DNA of 64,000 nt from Roseateles puraquae (GCF_002205845.1 NZ_NISI01000010.1:217353-281352); one strand, 5' to 3'. Shown: positions 38,848 to 47,645, counted from the stretch's first letter. Notes: generated by a model from the sequence alone, not told the origin. Numbers and translations are program-made.

Positions 38848-41619
38848 ATGACCCGCTCCTTCACCCGGCACCCGCTGGCCCACGCCGCGCTGCTGTGCGC
38901 CATCACCCTGACCGCCCAGGCTCAGACCCAGGACCAGAAGCTCGAACGCGTCGAGATCACCGGCTCCAGCATCAAGCGCATCGACGGGGAGGCTGCGTTG
39001 CCGGTGGACGTCATCAAGCGCCAGGACATCGACAAGCTCGGCGTGACGACCGCCGCCGAACTGCTGCAGAAACTGACCTCCAACGTCGGCGGCCTGACCG
39101 ACGGCGCGTCCATCACCGACCAGAGCGGTGGCCAGCGCGGCTTCAACGGCGCCAACCTGCGCGGGCTGGGCGTGTCCAGCACCCTGGTGCTGCTCAATGG
39201 CCGGCGCCTGGCCAACTTCGCCAGCCCCGGTGACGATGCCGGCGTCGACCTGAACAGCATTCCGTCCGGCGCGATCCAGCGCGTGGAGGTGCTCAAGGAC
39301 GGCGCGTCGGCCATCTACGGCACCGACGCGATGGGCGGCGTGATCAACTTCATCACCCGCAAGGACTACCAGGGCGCCGACATCAGCGCTTACGCCCTCA
39401 AGACCAGCGAAGGCGGCGCCGGCAAGACGACCGTGACGCTCGGCGGCGGCTTCGGCGACCTGCGCAAGGACCGCTTCAATGTGTTCGCGACGCTCGATCT
39501 GCAGAAGCTCGATGCGCTCGATGCCTCGCAGCGCGACTTCATCAAGGCCTACAGCCTGCCCACCAGCCTGCCGCCGCAGGCGTCGAGCAACTCCTTCCCG
39601 GCCAACATCGACCTCACCAGCGTGCAGTTGACGGCGTTGAACAACTTCGTGCGCGCCAACCCGAACACCGCGCTCAAGGGCAGCAATGCCGACGGCACCT
39701 GGAATCCGGGCGGCCCCAATTCGGGCTCGCGGCGCGTCAATTTCGGCAAGGCCAGTTGCACCGGCGCGCCCAACCCCAACTTCGTCGACGGCACGAGCCT
39801 CGGGGGCCGCGAGGGCTGCTCCTACGATTACGTGGCCGGTTCGCAGATCTACCCCAAGGCCGACAAGCAGAGCCTGCTCGGCCGCTTCACGGCGCAGCTG
39901 GATGATGACAACCAGGTCTTCGTCGAGCTGATGCTGGCCAAGGCACAGACCGACTACGCCGCCTCGCCCGCCACGGCGCGCTTTCGCACCAGCTCGGGCA
40001 TCACGCTGCCGCAGTCGCTGCAGAACGTGACCGGCATCACCGGCGCGGTGGACTTCCGCTTCCGGCTGGAAGACGCCGGCCAGCGCACCAGCCGCGTGGA
40101 GAGCAACGCCAGCCGGCTCGTCATCGGCGCAACCGGCACCCTGGCCGGCTGGGACTACGACACCGCCCTCAGCCAGAGCACGAACAAGGCGACCGACACG
40201 GACCTGTCGGGCTGGGTGTCGCTGAGCAAGCTGGAAGCTGGCCTCAAGGCGGGCTCGTACAACCCGTTCGTGAAGCCTGCGGACCGCTCGGCCGGCCAGG
40301 CCTTCATGAACTCCATCCGGCTGGACGGCGCCGCCCGTATCAGCAAGGGCACGTCCACCAGCATCGACGGCAAGCTGACCCGTGCCATCGGCGCGCTCGC
40401 CGGCGGCGACGTGATGCTCGCCCTGGGCGCCGAGTTCCGCAAGGAGAAGACCGAGTTCCGTGCCACCGACGTGCTCAAGAGCAATGACGTGAACAACGAC
40501 CGCTCCAGCTCGGGCGAGTTGCTGGCCGACGCCGACCATTCGCGCAACGTGGCCGGCGTGTTCGCCGAAGTCAGCGCGCCCATCACCCGCGAGCTCGAAG
40601 CCCAGTTCGCGCTGCGCCACGACCGCTACAACGGCGTGTACGACGCCGCCACCAACACCACCTCGCCCGACCTCAGCACCACCAACCCCAAGGTGGGCCT
40701 GAGCTGGCGCCCGAGCAAGCAGCTGCTGGCGCGCGCCTCCTATGGCACGGGCTTCCGCGCACCGACGGTGTCGGAGATGTTCCTGCCCGTGCGCTCGGGC
40801 ATCACCTCCAGCTTCGTGCGTGACCCGGTGAGCGGCGAGGTTGGCCAGCTCAACATCGACCGCTACTCCAACCCCGAGCTCAAGCCCGAGAAGAGCAAGC
40901 AGGCGAGCCTGGGCGTGGTGTTCGAGCCGGTGCGCGGCCTGCTGGGCAGCCTGGACTACTGGACGATCCGCAAGTCCGACATCATTTCGCAGATCGGTGA
41001 GGAAACCATCTTCACGACGCCGGCGCTCTACAACGACCCCAAGGTCGTGGCGCGCGATGCCGACGGCTTCGTCGACTTCATCACCGTCAAGAAGGAGAAC
41101 CGCGGCAAGCTGAACACCTCGGGCTTCGATGTGTCGCTGAACTGGCGCGGCGAGGCCACGGCCTGGGGCACCTTCGGCGCGGGTCTGAACGGCACGCTGG
41201 TCACCGAGTACAAGTTCTCGACCGACCCGCGCTCGCCGCTGGTGGACGGCCTGGGCAAGTTCAAGGACGACAAGGCCGTGCAACGCTGGCGCCACAAGCT
41301 CAACCTGGACTGGGACTACGGCCCGGCCAGCGTGACGGTGACCAACACCTACCTGTCCAGCTACCGTGACCAGAACGTGGACGGCCTGGCCGCGCCGGCT
41401 TACAACAACCGCGACGTCAAGGCCTATTCGCTGTGGGACCTGACGGCCAGCTACCGCATCACGCAGCAACTGCGCCTGCGCGGCGGCATCCTGAACGTGG
41501 CCGACACCGCACCGCCCTTCACCAACCAGTCGCGCTACTTCCAGGTGACCTGGGACCCGACCTACGGCGACCCGCGCGGCCGCAGCTACTTCGTGTCGCT
41601 GAGCTATCAGCTGCGCTGA
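38848..41619 (+). CDS. TonB-dependent outer-membrane receptor, probable cyanophycin or peptide importer
   Basis: The 923-residue protein has a signal peptide ending LTAQAQ. The plug domain (about 30-190) contains VEITGSSIKR, NLRGLGVSSTLVLLNGRR, IPSGAIQRVEVLKDGASAIYGTDAMGGVINFI, all typical of receptors for peptides and sugars rather than siderophores. A long beta-barrel follows with LSWRPSKQLLARASYGTGFRAP and a closing YFVSLSYQLR strand. Gram-negative cells use such receptors with TonB-ExbBD for energised import of large solutes. Being divergent from cphE and sharing its ArgR-like sites, it may import cyanophycin fragments or beta-Asp-Arg; the substrate is inferred from context. Confidence 0.9.
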   Translation: MTRSFTRHPLAHAALLCAITLTAQAQTQDQKLERVEITGSSIKRIDGEAALPVDVIKRQDIDKLGVTTAAELLQKLTSNVGGLTDGASITDQSGGQRGFNGANLRGLGVSSTLVLLNGRRLANFASPGDDAGVDLNSIPSGAIQRVEVLKDGASAIYGTDAMGGVINFITRKDYQGADISAYALKTSEGGAGKTTVTLGGGFGDLRKDRFNVFATLDLQKLDALDASQRDFIKAYSLPTSLPPQASSNSFPANIDLTSVQLTALNNFVRANPNTALKGSNADGTWNPGGPNSGSRRVNFGKASCTGAPNPNFVDGTSLGGREGCSYDYVAGSQIYPKADKQSLLGRFTAQLDDDNQVFVELMLAKAQTDYAASPATARFRTSSGITLPQSLQNVTGITGAVDFRFRLEDAGQRTSRVESNASRLVIGATGTLAGWDYDTALSQSTNKATDTDLSGWVSLSKLEAGLKAGSYNPFVKPADRSAGQAFMNSIRLDGAARISKGTSTSIDGKLTRAIGALAGGDVMLALGAEFRKEKTEFRATDVLKSNDVNNDRSSSGELLADADHSRNVAGVFAEVSAPITRELEAQFALRHDRYNGVYDAATNTTSPDLSTTNPKVGLSWRPSKQLLARASYGTGFRAPTVSEMFLPVRSGITSSFVRDPVSGEVGQLNIDRYSNPELKPEKSKQASLGVVFEPVRGLLGSLDYWTIRKSDIISQIGEETIFTTPALYNDPKVVARDADGFVDFITVKKENRGKLNTSGFDVSLNWRGEATAWGTFGAGLNGTLVTEYKFSTDPRSPLVDGLGKFKDDKAVQRWRHKLNLDWDYGPASVTVTNTYLSSYRDQNVDGLAAPAYNNRDVKAYSLWDLTASYRITQQLRLRGGILNVADTAPPFTNQSRYFQVTWDPTYGDPRGRSYFVSLSYQLR

Positions 41620-41662
41620 AGCCGCCGATGCGTGTGCGTGCTGGAAACAGCACGCAACTTCC

Positions 41663-41692
41663 CGCCCCGTCGCGTGACCACGCGGCGGGGCG
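41663..41692 (+). terminator. Probable terminator after the TonB-receptor gene
   Basis: A 13-bp stem with one mismatch (CGCCCCGTCGCGT at 41663-41675 and ACGCGGCGGGGCG at 41680-41692) closes a four-base loop 44 bases after the stop codon. A T-rich but interrupted stretch (TGTTGCTTTCGTT) follows. Confidence 0.7.
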
Positions 41693-41751
41693 TGTTGCTT
41701 TCGTTCACATCGAGCGCCGGGCTGCCAGGCGCGGGCCTGCAGACTGGCGGC

Positions 41752-42141
41752 ATGCCTTTGCAGATCGATGATTCCCCAGTGGTGCTGACCTCGGCGCAGA
41801 CCCTGACCGGCTGGCGCCGTGAGTTCTGTGTGGAGCTGCTGGGCGATGGCCAGGCGCGTGTGTTCCTGCGTGCGGTGGAGGCGGCCTCCCTGAAGGCCAC
41901 GGAGCTCAAGCGCGGCGTGCTGTTCCACCGCGTGGGTGCGGGCTTCCAGGACCTGGCCGGTGTGGTGGCCGCCGCCCGCGAGCCGTTGGAGCAGCTCGCC
42001 CGCAGCGCCGTGCGCCAACAGCCCACCAAGGACAACCTCTTCGCCGCCGTCACCTACGACCGCGCGGCCTGGGACCGGGTGGTCGATGCGCTCGATGCCT
42101 GGCAGCGTCGGCCCCACCCGGTGCCGGTGCGGCACGCTTGA
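41752..42141 (+). CDS. Hypothetical protein, small and cytoplasmic
   Basis: I do not recognise this 129-residue protein. The ATG at 41752 is preferred because the in-frame extension to 41632 runs through the TonB-receptor terminator. The sequence is mixed alpha/beta without signal or membrane helix: MPLQIDDSPVVLTSAQTL at the N terminus, then a REFCVELLGDGQARVFLRAV strand pair and a helical C-terminal half. Codon pattern and GC match its neighbours. It is the last plus-strand gene before the convergent QseC-like kinase gene, 19 bases away. Confidence 0.6.
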   Translation: MPLQIDDSPVVLTSAQTLTGWRREFCVELLGDGQARVFLRAVEAASLKATELKRGVLFHRVGAGFQDLAGVVAAAREPLEQLARSAVRQQPTKDNLFAAVTYDRAAWDRVVDALDAWQRRPHPVPVRHA

Positions 42142-42159
42142 CCCGCGCCCGGCTCGCCT

Positions 42160-43470
42160 TCAGCCCGGCCAGGCCATCTCGGCCCTGAGGCCGCCCAGCG
42201 GTGACTCGGTGAGCCGGACCACCGCGCCCTGCTGGCGCGCTGCGGCACGCACGATGGCCAAGCCCAGGCCGCTGCCCTCCACGCCGGTGTCGTCGCCGCG
42301 CTGGAAGCGGTCGAACACGCGCTCGCGCTGCTCGGCCGGGATGCCCGGGCCGTCGTCGTCCACGCGCAGCAACGGGGCGCCCCGCGGACCGCGCAGCGCG
42401 CTGAGCTGCACCTGGCGGGCGCCGTATTTCACCGCGTTGTCCAGCAGGTTGCGCAGTGCACCGCGCAGGGCCTGGGCGTCGCCTTCCAGCGGCAGCGGAT
42501 CGGGCGCGGTCAGGCTCAGCTGCACGCCGGCCCGCTCGGCCAGGGGCTGCACATCGGCCACGGCCTGGCGGGCGAGCTCGGCCAGGTCCAGCGGGTCGTC
42601 TGCGGCGGCTGCGCCGGGCTCGGCCCGGGCCAGCGCCAGCAACTGCTCCACCAGCCGCACCGCGCGGTCGATGCCGGCCCGCAGCCGGTCGATGGCCTCG
42701 TCCTGTTGGGGGCCGGGCGCGGAGTCGCGCAGCAGGCCGAGCTGCAGCTTGAGCGCCGTCAGCGGCGTGCGCAGCTCATGCGCGGCATCGGCCACAAAGC
42801 TGCGCTGCGCATCGAAGGCCGTGGACAGCCGGCCGAGCAGGTCGTTGAAGGACTCGACCAACGGTGCGATCTCGCCCGGTAGGCCGTCGGTCGGCAGGGC
42901 ATGCAGCGCATTCGCGCCGCCGGATTGCGCCGCCTGCACCACACGCGCCAGTGGCGCGAGCGACAGCCCGATCAGCCACCACAGCGCCGCCGCCACCAGG
43001 GGCAGGGCCACAGCCACCGGCACGATGCTGCGCAGGGCCGCCAGCGCCGCGAGCTTCTGCCGCACGGCCAGTGGCTGGGCCACCTGCACCACGCGCATGG
43101 GCGTGGCGGCGCTGTACACGCGCCAGGCCTGGCCACCCAGGCGCAGGTCCGAGTAGCCGAGCACCGCGCGCGCGGGCAGCGGCTCGGTCATGCCCTGGGG
43201 GCGGCTGGAGTACAGCTCCAGCCCCTGCACCGACCAGATCTGCACCACGTAGTCAAAGCTCGGGTCGGTCAGCGCCGCGGCCTCGTCGCCCGCCACGCGG
43301 CCCTGGTCGCGCAACGACAGCGCGGTCTGGCGAAGCTGGTAGTCGAACAGGGCGTCGGCCTCCGCGCGCACGCTGACGTAGGTGGCGCCGCCCACGGCCA
43401 GGGCCGTCACGGTGCCGAGCACGGCCAGCAGCGCGAAGAGGCGGCCGCGCAGGGTGGACAGCAGCTTCAT
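42160..43470 (-). CDS. QseC-like sensor histidine kinase
   Basis: The 436-residue kinase has two membrane helices (about 8-28 and 150-175) around a periplasmic domain of about 120 residues, a HAMP region, the HisKA motif FVADAAHELRTPLTALKLQL with its phosphorylated His, and a HATPase domain (LLDNAVKYGARQ, DDGPGIPAEQRERVFDRFQRG, GSGLGLAIVRAAARQ). Architecture and the YDQ-like sensor segment resemble QseC/PmrB kinases of beta-proteobacteria. It starts in a four-base overlap with the regulator gene and is the second gene of the pair. The signal is unknown. Confidence 0.9.
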   Translation of the reverse strand: MKLLSTLRGRLFALLAVLGTVTALAVGGATYVSVRAEADALFDYQLRQTALSLRDQGRVAGDEAAALTDPSFDYVVQIWSVQGLELYSSRPQGMTEPLPARAVLGYSDLRLGGQAWRVYSAATPMRVVQVAQPLAVRQKLAALAALRSIVPVAVALPLVAAALWWLIGLSLAPLARVVQAAQSGGANALHALPTDGLPGEIAPLVESFNDLLGRLSTAFDAQRSFVADAAHELRTPLTALKLQLGLLRDSAPGPQQDEAIDRLRAGIDRAVRLVEQLLALARAEPGAAAADDPLDLAELARQAVADVQPLAERAGVQLSLTAPDPLPLEGDAQALRGALRNLLDNAVKYGARQVQLSALRGPRGAPLLRVDDDGPGIPAEQRERVFDRFQRGDDTGVEGSGLGLAIVRAAARQQGAVVRLTESPLGGLRAEMAWPG

Positions 43471-44135
43471 GACTTTTCCGGTCCGGCGTAGTAGCCCAGG
43501 CCGCGCACCGTGTGCAGCAGGTCAGCGCCGAGCTTCTTGCGCAGTTGGTGAATGTAGACGCTGATCGCGTTGCTCTCCAGCTCCTCGCCCCAGCCGTAGA
43601 GCCGGTCTTCGAGCTGGGCGCGCGAGACGATGGCGCCAGGGCGCTCCAGCAGGGCTTCGAGTAGCGCAAATTCGCGGGCGGACAGCAGGACAGGCCTACC
43701 CCCGCGCGTGACCTCGCGGGTGGCCGGGTCCAGCCGCAGGTCGGCCACGGCCAGCGCGGTGTCGGTGCGGCCGCCGAGACGACGCGCCACGGCGCGCAGC
43801 CGGGCCAGCAGTTCGTCGAGTTCAAAGGGCTTGACCAGGTAGTCGTCCGCGCCCGCGTCCAGCCCGGCCACCTTGTCGGCCAGCGCATCGCGCGCCGTCA
43901 GCACGATGACGGGCGTGGTGTCGCCGCGCGCCCGCAAGCCCTTCAGCACCTCGATGCCATTGCGCTTGGGCAGGCCCAGGTCCAGCAGCACGGCGTCGAA
44001 GCGCTCGGCACTGGCCAGCACGGCTTCCGCCGCCTGGCCATCGCGCAGCCAGTCCGCCGCGAAGCCCTGGCGGCGCAGGGCTTCGCGCAGGCTTTCGCCG
44101 ATCATGGGGTCGTCTTCAACAATCAACAGGCGCAT
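43467..44135 (-). CDS. QseB/PmrA-like OmpR-family response regulator
   Basis: The 222-residue regulator has MRLLIVEDDPMIGESL with the acidic pair, the phosphoacceptor D51 in VLLDLGLPKRNG, Thr and Lys switch residues (VLTARDA, YLVKPFELDELLAR) and a winged-helix output domain (LSAREFALLEALLERPGAIVSRAQLEDRLYG, ESNAISVYIHQLRKKLG, HTVRGLGYYAG). This closely follows QseB. It is the first gene of the pair; the kinase follows with an ATGA overlap. Only 80 bases separate it from the DUF4288 gene, so the promoter lies there. The 11-bp repeats upstream of degP are a possible target. Confidence 0.92.
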   Translation of the reverse strand: MRLLIVEDDPMIGESLREALRRQGFAADWLRDGQAAEAVLASAERFDAVLLDLGLPKRNGIEVLKGLRARGDTTPVIVLTARDALADKVAGLDAGADDYLVKPFELDELLARLRAVARRLGGRTDTALAVADLRLDPATREVTRGGRPVLLSAREFALLEALLERPGAIVSRAQLEDRLYGWGEELESNAISVYIHQLRKKLGADLLHTVRGLGYYAGPEKS

Positions 44136-44215
44136 GGAGGCGACGGAGGTGTACCGAAGAGCATTTTTGCAAGCGCAGTCTGCAGGCTGCGTCAGACTCG
44201 CAGGCCGTCGGCCCC

Positions 44216-44560
44216 TCAGGCAAGACCCGTGGTAGCGGGAGAGTCGCTGGTCTGGCGCTCGTGACCTGTGGCGAAAAGCGCATCGATGTAGTTTTGGGGC
44301 TCAAGGTCACTCTCACGCAATAGTGAGAAGATTTCGACGCCCGACACCGCGAGCGACTCCACCAGCCGGTACGACTGGCAGACCCCGAGATAGGTTGAGT
44401 TGTCGCCTGCATACGCTTGTGCTTCGCGCTCCGCCATGTCAATGGCATCGTCCGCAGAATTTGCCCGCCACAGCGTGATTCGCTCTTCGTAGAGATGCAA
44501 CTTTCTCTGCCCAGTTCGTGGTGCCCACTCGAAGAGGCAGCGAGTTGAATATGAGTCCAT
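44216..44560 (-). CDS. DUF4288 domain protein
   Basis: The 114-residue protein has the features I associate with DUF4288: STRCLFEWAPRTGQ near the start, YEERITLWRANSADDAIDMAEREAQAYA, YLGVCQSYRLVES and IFSLLRESDLEPQNYIDALFATGHERQ. The family is small, cytoplasmic, found widely and has no known function; it often sits near toxin-like or repeat genes. The local base composition (about 55% GC by eye) is lower than the flanks, which suggests recent arrival. It is divergent from the next gene. Confidence 0.8.
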   Translation of the reverse strand: MDSYSTRCLFEWAPRTGQRKLHLYEERITLWRANSADDAIDMAEREAQAYAGDNSTYLGVCQSYRLVESLAVSGVEIFSLLRESDLEPQNYIDALFATGHERQTSDSPATTGLA

Positions 44561-44816
44561 GGCTGATCTTCTAGCGTGGCGTGTGACCTTAAGCTATCTG
44601 AAGTTGAAAGGTCGGTCTGAGCGTGGCGTACCCAGGCTGACCTCGACCTGTGTCCGGCTGCCAGCCCTTCGGGTCCGCAGACCCAATCCAGACTGCCGAG
44701 CTTTGCTACTTCCAGCCGGTGGCCAATACTCACGCGGCGTGGCAGTTACGGTTGATTGTGCGCGTTGCCAGCGACCTGATCTTGGCAGAGTGCCTCCATT
44801 GAAGTTAGGGCGGAAC

Positions 44817-45602
44817 ATGTTCATCTTCGAAATCGTCACGCCGGGTACGTTTCTTGAGTGCCAGGATAGTGCCGCGCGGCACCGTCTGCTCACGCTGGTT
44901 TCTGCCCTGAAGCAGACCTTCTTTGAAGCCAATGTGGCCTTGAACCTCTTTACAGAAGAACAAGGTCGGGCGAGGCAGCTCCAGGCCAACGAGCGGCGCC
45001 AGGAGTTCGCGAATCCACGGAGGCAAATCGAGGAGGATCTCGGCGCGGGCCCCCGTTCAGTTTTGTCATGGGAGCAAATGGAGGCGATTCGCTACGAGGC
45101 CGAAGTCATCGCCAAGCGCGAAGCTTGGCAGCATGGCCACGTGCCATTTGAGCTTGAACATCCAAGGATCTTCATCTTCGCCAGATCATTCCTTTACGCG
45201 CTCGACCAGTTTGAAAAACTGGTGGCCGCAATCTGCGAGGACCCGTCGACGCCAAGCGGGTTGAGCGCGTTCAAGGAGCGCATGTCCCAGGAGTTCCCAG
45301 ATCTTCGCGAGGTCCGCAATTCGGCCCATCACATGGAAGATCGCGTCCGTGGACTGGGGAGAAACGGCAAACCGCTGAAGCTCACGGGCATCGACAACGA
45401 GATCGTTTCAGCTCCAAACGCGCGAGTGCTTATTCTCAATTCGCTCATCGGCAACCGATATGGAAGCACGATGGCGGACGGGTCATACGGCGAAGTTGAC
45501 GTGACTCCTGAATCATTGGCAAAGGTTGTGGCGATTCTCGAAGGAGTCTTGCAAACATTCACCTGGTCTGGCCCGACGCGGCACGAGCCCAGCGGTCCCT
45601 AG
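44817..45602 (+). CDS. Unknown protein with a possible HEPN-like motif
   Basis: I do not recognise this 261-residue protein. I chose ATG 44817 (MFIFEIVT) because the reading frame above it, open to 44559, has no protein-like character. The middle part reads as long helices, FIFARSFLYALDQFEKLVAAI then MSQEFPDLREVRNSAHHMEDRVRG. RNSAHH has the R-x4-H arrangement of HEPN RNases, and the context of two long helices fits that fold, so a nuclease role in defence or a toxin system is possible. GC content is clearly lower than the flanking genes. There is no antitoxin-like neighbour on its strand; the divergent DUF4288 gene is the only nearby partner. Confidence 0.55.
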   Translation: MFIFEIVTPGTFLECQDSAARHRLLTLVSALKQTFFEANVALNLFTEEQGRARQLQANERRQEFANPRRQIEEDLGAGPRSVLSWEQMEAIRYEAEVIAKREAWQHGHVPFELEHPRIFIFARSFLYALDQFEKLVAAICEDPSTPSGLSAFKERMSQEFPDLREVRNSAHHMEDRVRGLGRNGKPLKLTGIDNEIVSAPNARVLILNSLIGNRYGSTMADGSYGEVDVTPESLAKVVAILEGVLQTFTWSGPTRHEPSGP

Positions 45603-45984
45603 GCGATCTGCCAGACACGCCGAGATCAGCCTGTCGCCACGACCATGTGCCTTTCGATCCGGCCGCTGCCGTCAGCGTAGTTATTCAGTGCTTGGGTTTA
45701 GCGGGGGCGGCAAGGCGTGTCGGACATCGGTCTACGTTGAGCGCCAAGTGGTTTGCTTGAGTTGCCAGCATCCCCTGACTAGATCGCACGCTGCAGCGCC
45801 CCAGCAGCCGCGCACACGCTCACCGACTCGCAATTGAGCCACTGACGACGCCACCCGCTGGTGCGGGCTGAGGAATTGCAGCACTTTGGTGGTGCTGTTG
45901 CCTGCAGTGGGTGCGCATTTCTTGTGCGCTCGTCTTGCATACAAGCCTGGCGCACCTTGGCACGGATGCTGCTGTGTCTGCGGC
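45603..45984. other. Long intergenic stretch before the GntR gene
   Basis: These 382 bases hold no convincing gene. I see no tRNA, no clear terminator and no repeat of note, apart from the GntR-type operator candidate at 45934-45945 and the promoter that must accompany it. Base composition is intermediate between the low-GC patch and the rest. Confidence 0.6.
45934..45945. promoter_or_regulatory. FadR/GntR-type operator candidate
   Basis: CTTGCATACAAG matches its reverse complement at 10 of 12 positions and resembles the TTGTATACAA-type operators of the FadR branch of GntR regulators. It ends 39 bases before the GntR start codon, so it may serve autoregulation and control of the transport operon. 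Confidence 0.5.
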
Positions 45985-46722
45985 ATGGGCATCTCCGCCA
46001 CCGACATCAGCCAGCGCATCGTCGAAGCCGTGCTCGCGCAGAAGCTCGCCCCCGGCGCGCGCCTGGGCGAGCAGCAGCTGGCCATGCTCTTCGACTGCAG
46101 CCGCACCATCGTGCGCGAGGCGCTGACGCGGCTGGCGGCGCGCGGCATCGTCACGGTCAGTGCGCGGCGGGGCTGGTACCTCATCGCGCCGTCTCAGGAC
46201 GAAGCCCGCGAGGCCTTCGAGGCGCGGCGCGTCATCGAGCTGGGCCTGCTGCGCGGCGAAGGCCCCGGCAAACCCCTGGGCAAGCCGCAGCTCGCCCGGC
46301 TGAAGAAGCATCTGCAGCAGGAAAAGGCAGCGCTGCGCGGCAGTGATGTCGGCACGCGCAGCTTCCTGCTGGGCGACTTCCATGTGTGCCTGGCGGAATG
46401 CCTGGGCAACGGGCTGCTGGCCGACACGCTGCGCGACTACACCGCCCGCACCACGCTGATCGCGATGCTCTACCAGTCATCGCACGACGCGGCCGCGTCG
46501 TGTGCCGAGCACGTGGCCATCGTCGACGCGCTGGCGCAGGGCGACCGTGCCCGCGCCGAGGCGCTGATGGCCGAGCACCTCGCCAACGTGCAGGCCGCGC
46601 TGCGCCTGCCCGCGCTGAGTGACCCGCTGGACCAGCTGCGCGAGGCGTTGGCGCCCTTGCCGACGTCCGCCGCTTCCGTTTCCGACCCCAACGAACCCGC
46701 CTACCTAGGAGCCTTGCTATGA
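45985..46722 (+). CDS. GntR-family (FadR subgroup) transcriptional regulator
   Basis: The 245-residue regulator (ATG 45985, MGISATD) has a winged helix-turn-helix (IVEAVLAQKLAPGARLGEQQLAMLFDCSRTIVREALTRLAARGIV) and a helical FCD ligand-binding domain with FHVCLAECLGNGLL and EHVAIVDALAQGDRARAEALMAEHL, where Asp and His residues bind a metal and an organic acid or amino-acid ligand. Its stop overlaps the start of the solute-binding protein gene by four bases, so it belongs to the transport operon and probably represses it until the substrate arrives. Confidence 0.92.
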   Translation: MGISATDISQRIVEAVLAQKLAPGARLGEQQLAMLFDCSRTIVREALTRLAARGIVTVSARRGWYLIAPSQDEAREAFEARRVIELGLLRGEGPGKPLGKPQLARLKKHLQQEKAALRGSDVGTRSFLLGDFHVCLAECLGNGLLADTLRDYTARTTLIAMLYQSSHDAAASCAEHVAIVDALAQGDRARAEALMAEHLANVQAALRLPALSDPLDQLREALAPLPTSAASVSDPNEPAYLGALL

Positions 46723-47507
46723 CCGCTTCGTTCTCCCGCCGCCTGCTCGTCGCGGGCCTCAGCCTGCTCGCGCTGGGCGCTGCCCAGGCCCAGACCGCGC
46801 TGGACACCATCATCAAGAGCAAGACGATCAAGATCGCCATCCCGACCGACTACCCGCCTTACGGTTTTGTCGGCCCGGACATGAAGCCCCAGGGCCTGGA
46901 CGTGGCCATGGCCGAGCTGATTGCGGCCAAGCTGGGTGTGAAGGCCGAGTTGGTGCCGGTCACGAGTGCCAACCGCATTCCCTATCTGCAGACCAAGAAG
47001 GCGGACCTTGTCATCTCGACCCTCGGCAAGAACCCCGAACGTGAGAAGGTCATCAACTTCAGCGCCGCCTACGCGCCGTTCTACCAGGCGGTGTTCGCGG
47101 CCAAGAGCCTGAGCATCAAGAGCTGGGCTGATCTCGCCGGCAAGAGCGTGGCCGTGACCCGCGGCGCGATGGAAGACCAGGAGCTGGCCAAGGTCGCGCC
47201 CCCGACGCTGGAGTACAAGCGCTTCGAGGACAACAACGCCACCATTGCCGCGTTTGCCGCGGGCCAGACCCAGCTGCTGGCCACCAGCGCCGCGGTCGCG
47301 GGCAACCTGATGCAGCGCAACCCGGGCCTGAACACCGAATACAAGCTGCTGCTCAAGGACAGCCCCTGCTTTGTGGGCGTTGCCAAGGGCGAGGATGCAT
47401 TGCTGGCCAAGGTCAACCAGATCATCGCGGCCGCCAAGGCGGCCGGCGAGCTGGAGGCACTCTCGAAGAAGTGGCTCGGCCGCGGCACCGGCGACCTGCC
47501 TTCCTGA
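46719..47507 (+). CDS. Amino-acid ABC transporter, solute-binding protein
   Basis: The 262-residue protein has a signal peptide ending GAAQAQ and the family 3 pattern: TIKIAIPTDYPPYGFVGPD, QGLDVAMAELIAAKLG, TSANRIPYLQTKKADLVISTLGKNPEREKVINFS, and VAVTRGAMEDQELAKV. This family binds amino acids in the periplasm; the ISTLGKNPEREK version is common in polar or acidic amino-acid importers. It starts in the ATGA overlap with the regulator gene. A GC-rich inverted-repeat stretch follows before the first permease, which may keep the binding-protein transcript more abundant. Confidence 0.92.
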   Translation: MTASFSRRLLVAGLSLLALGAAQAQTALDTIIKSKTIKIAIPTDYPPYGFVGPDMKPQGLDVAMAELIAAKLGVKAELVPVTSANRIPYLQTKKADLVISTLGKNPEREKVINFSAAYAPFYQAVFAAKSLSIKSWADLAGKSVAVTRGAMEDQELAKVAPPTLEYKRFEDNNATIAAFAAGQTQLLATSAAVAGNLMQRNPGLNTEYKLLLKDSPCFVGVAKGEDALLAKVNQIIAAAKAAGELEALSKKWLGRGTGDLPS

Positions 47508-47519
47508 GCCCACCCCCTA

Positions 47520-47547
47520 CCGGCTTCGCCGGCCCCCTCAAGGGGGC
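47520..47547. repeat. REP-like double hairpin between binding protein and permease
   Basis: Two adjoining palindromes, CCGGCTTCGCCGG (47520-47532) and GCCCCCTCAAGGGGGC (47532-47547), preceded by CACCCCCTA. I remember very similar sequences scattered in Burkholderiales genomes. Its place inside an operon suits differential mRNA decay rather than full termination. Confidence 0.65.
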
Positions 47548-47645
47548 GCTGCCAGTGGCCTGGCAAAGCCAGTTCCACGGCAGCCGCTGGAGGGGCTGCG
47601 GCCTGCGGCGCAGCACGAAAGGTCCACTGAACTGAGGCAGACCCC

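Noticed and set aside
38656..42135. Very long open frame on the minus strand opposite the TonB-receptor gene
   Set aside because: Its protein is a string of Ala, Val, Gly, His and Arg with no domain, and it is the antisense frame of a clear receptor gene. GC-rich DNA leaves such frames open by chance.
44177..44198. Inverted repeat AGTCTG ... CAGACT upstream of the QseB-like gene
   Set aside because: Only six bases per arm in a short region; it may be an operator but the evidence is too thin.
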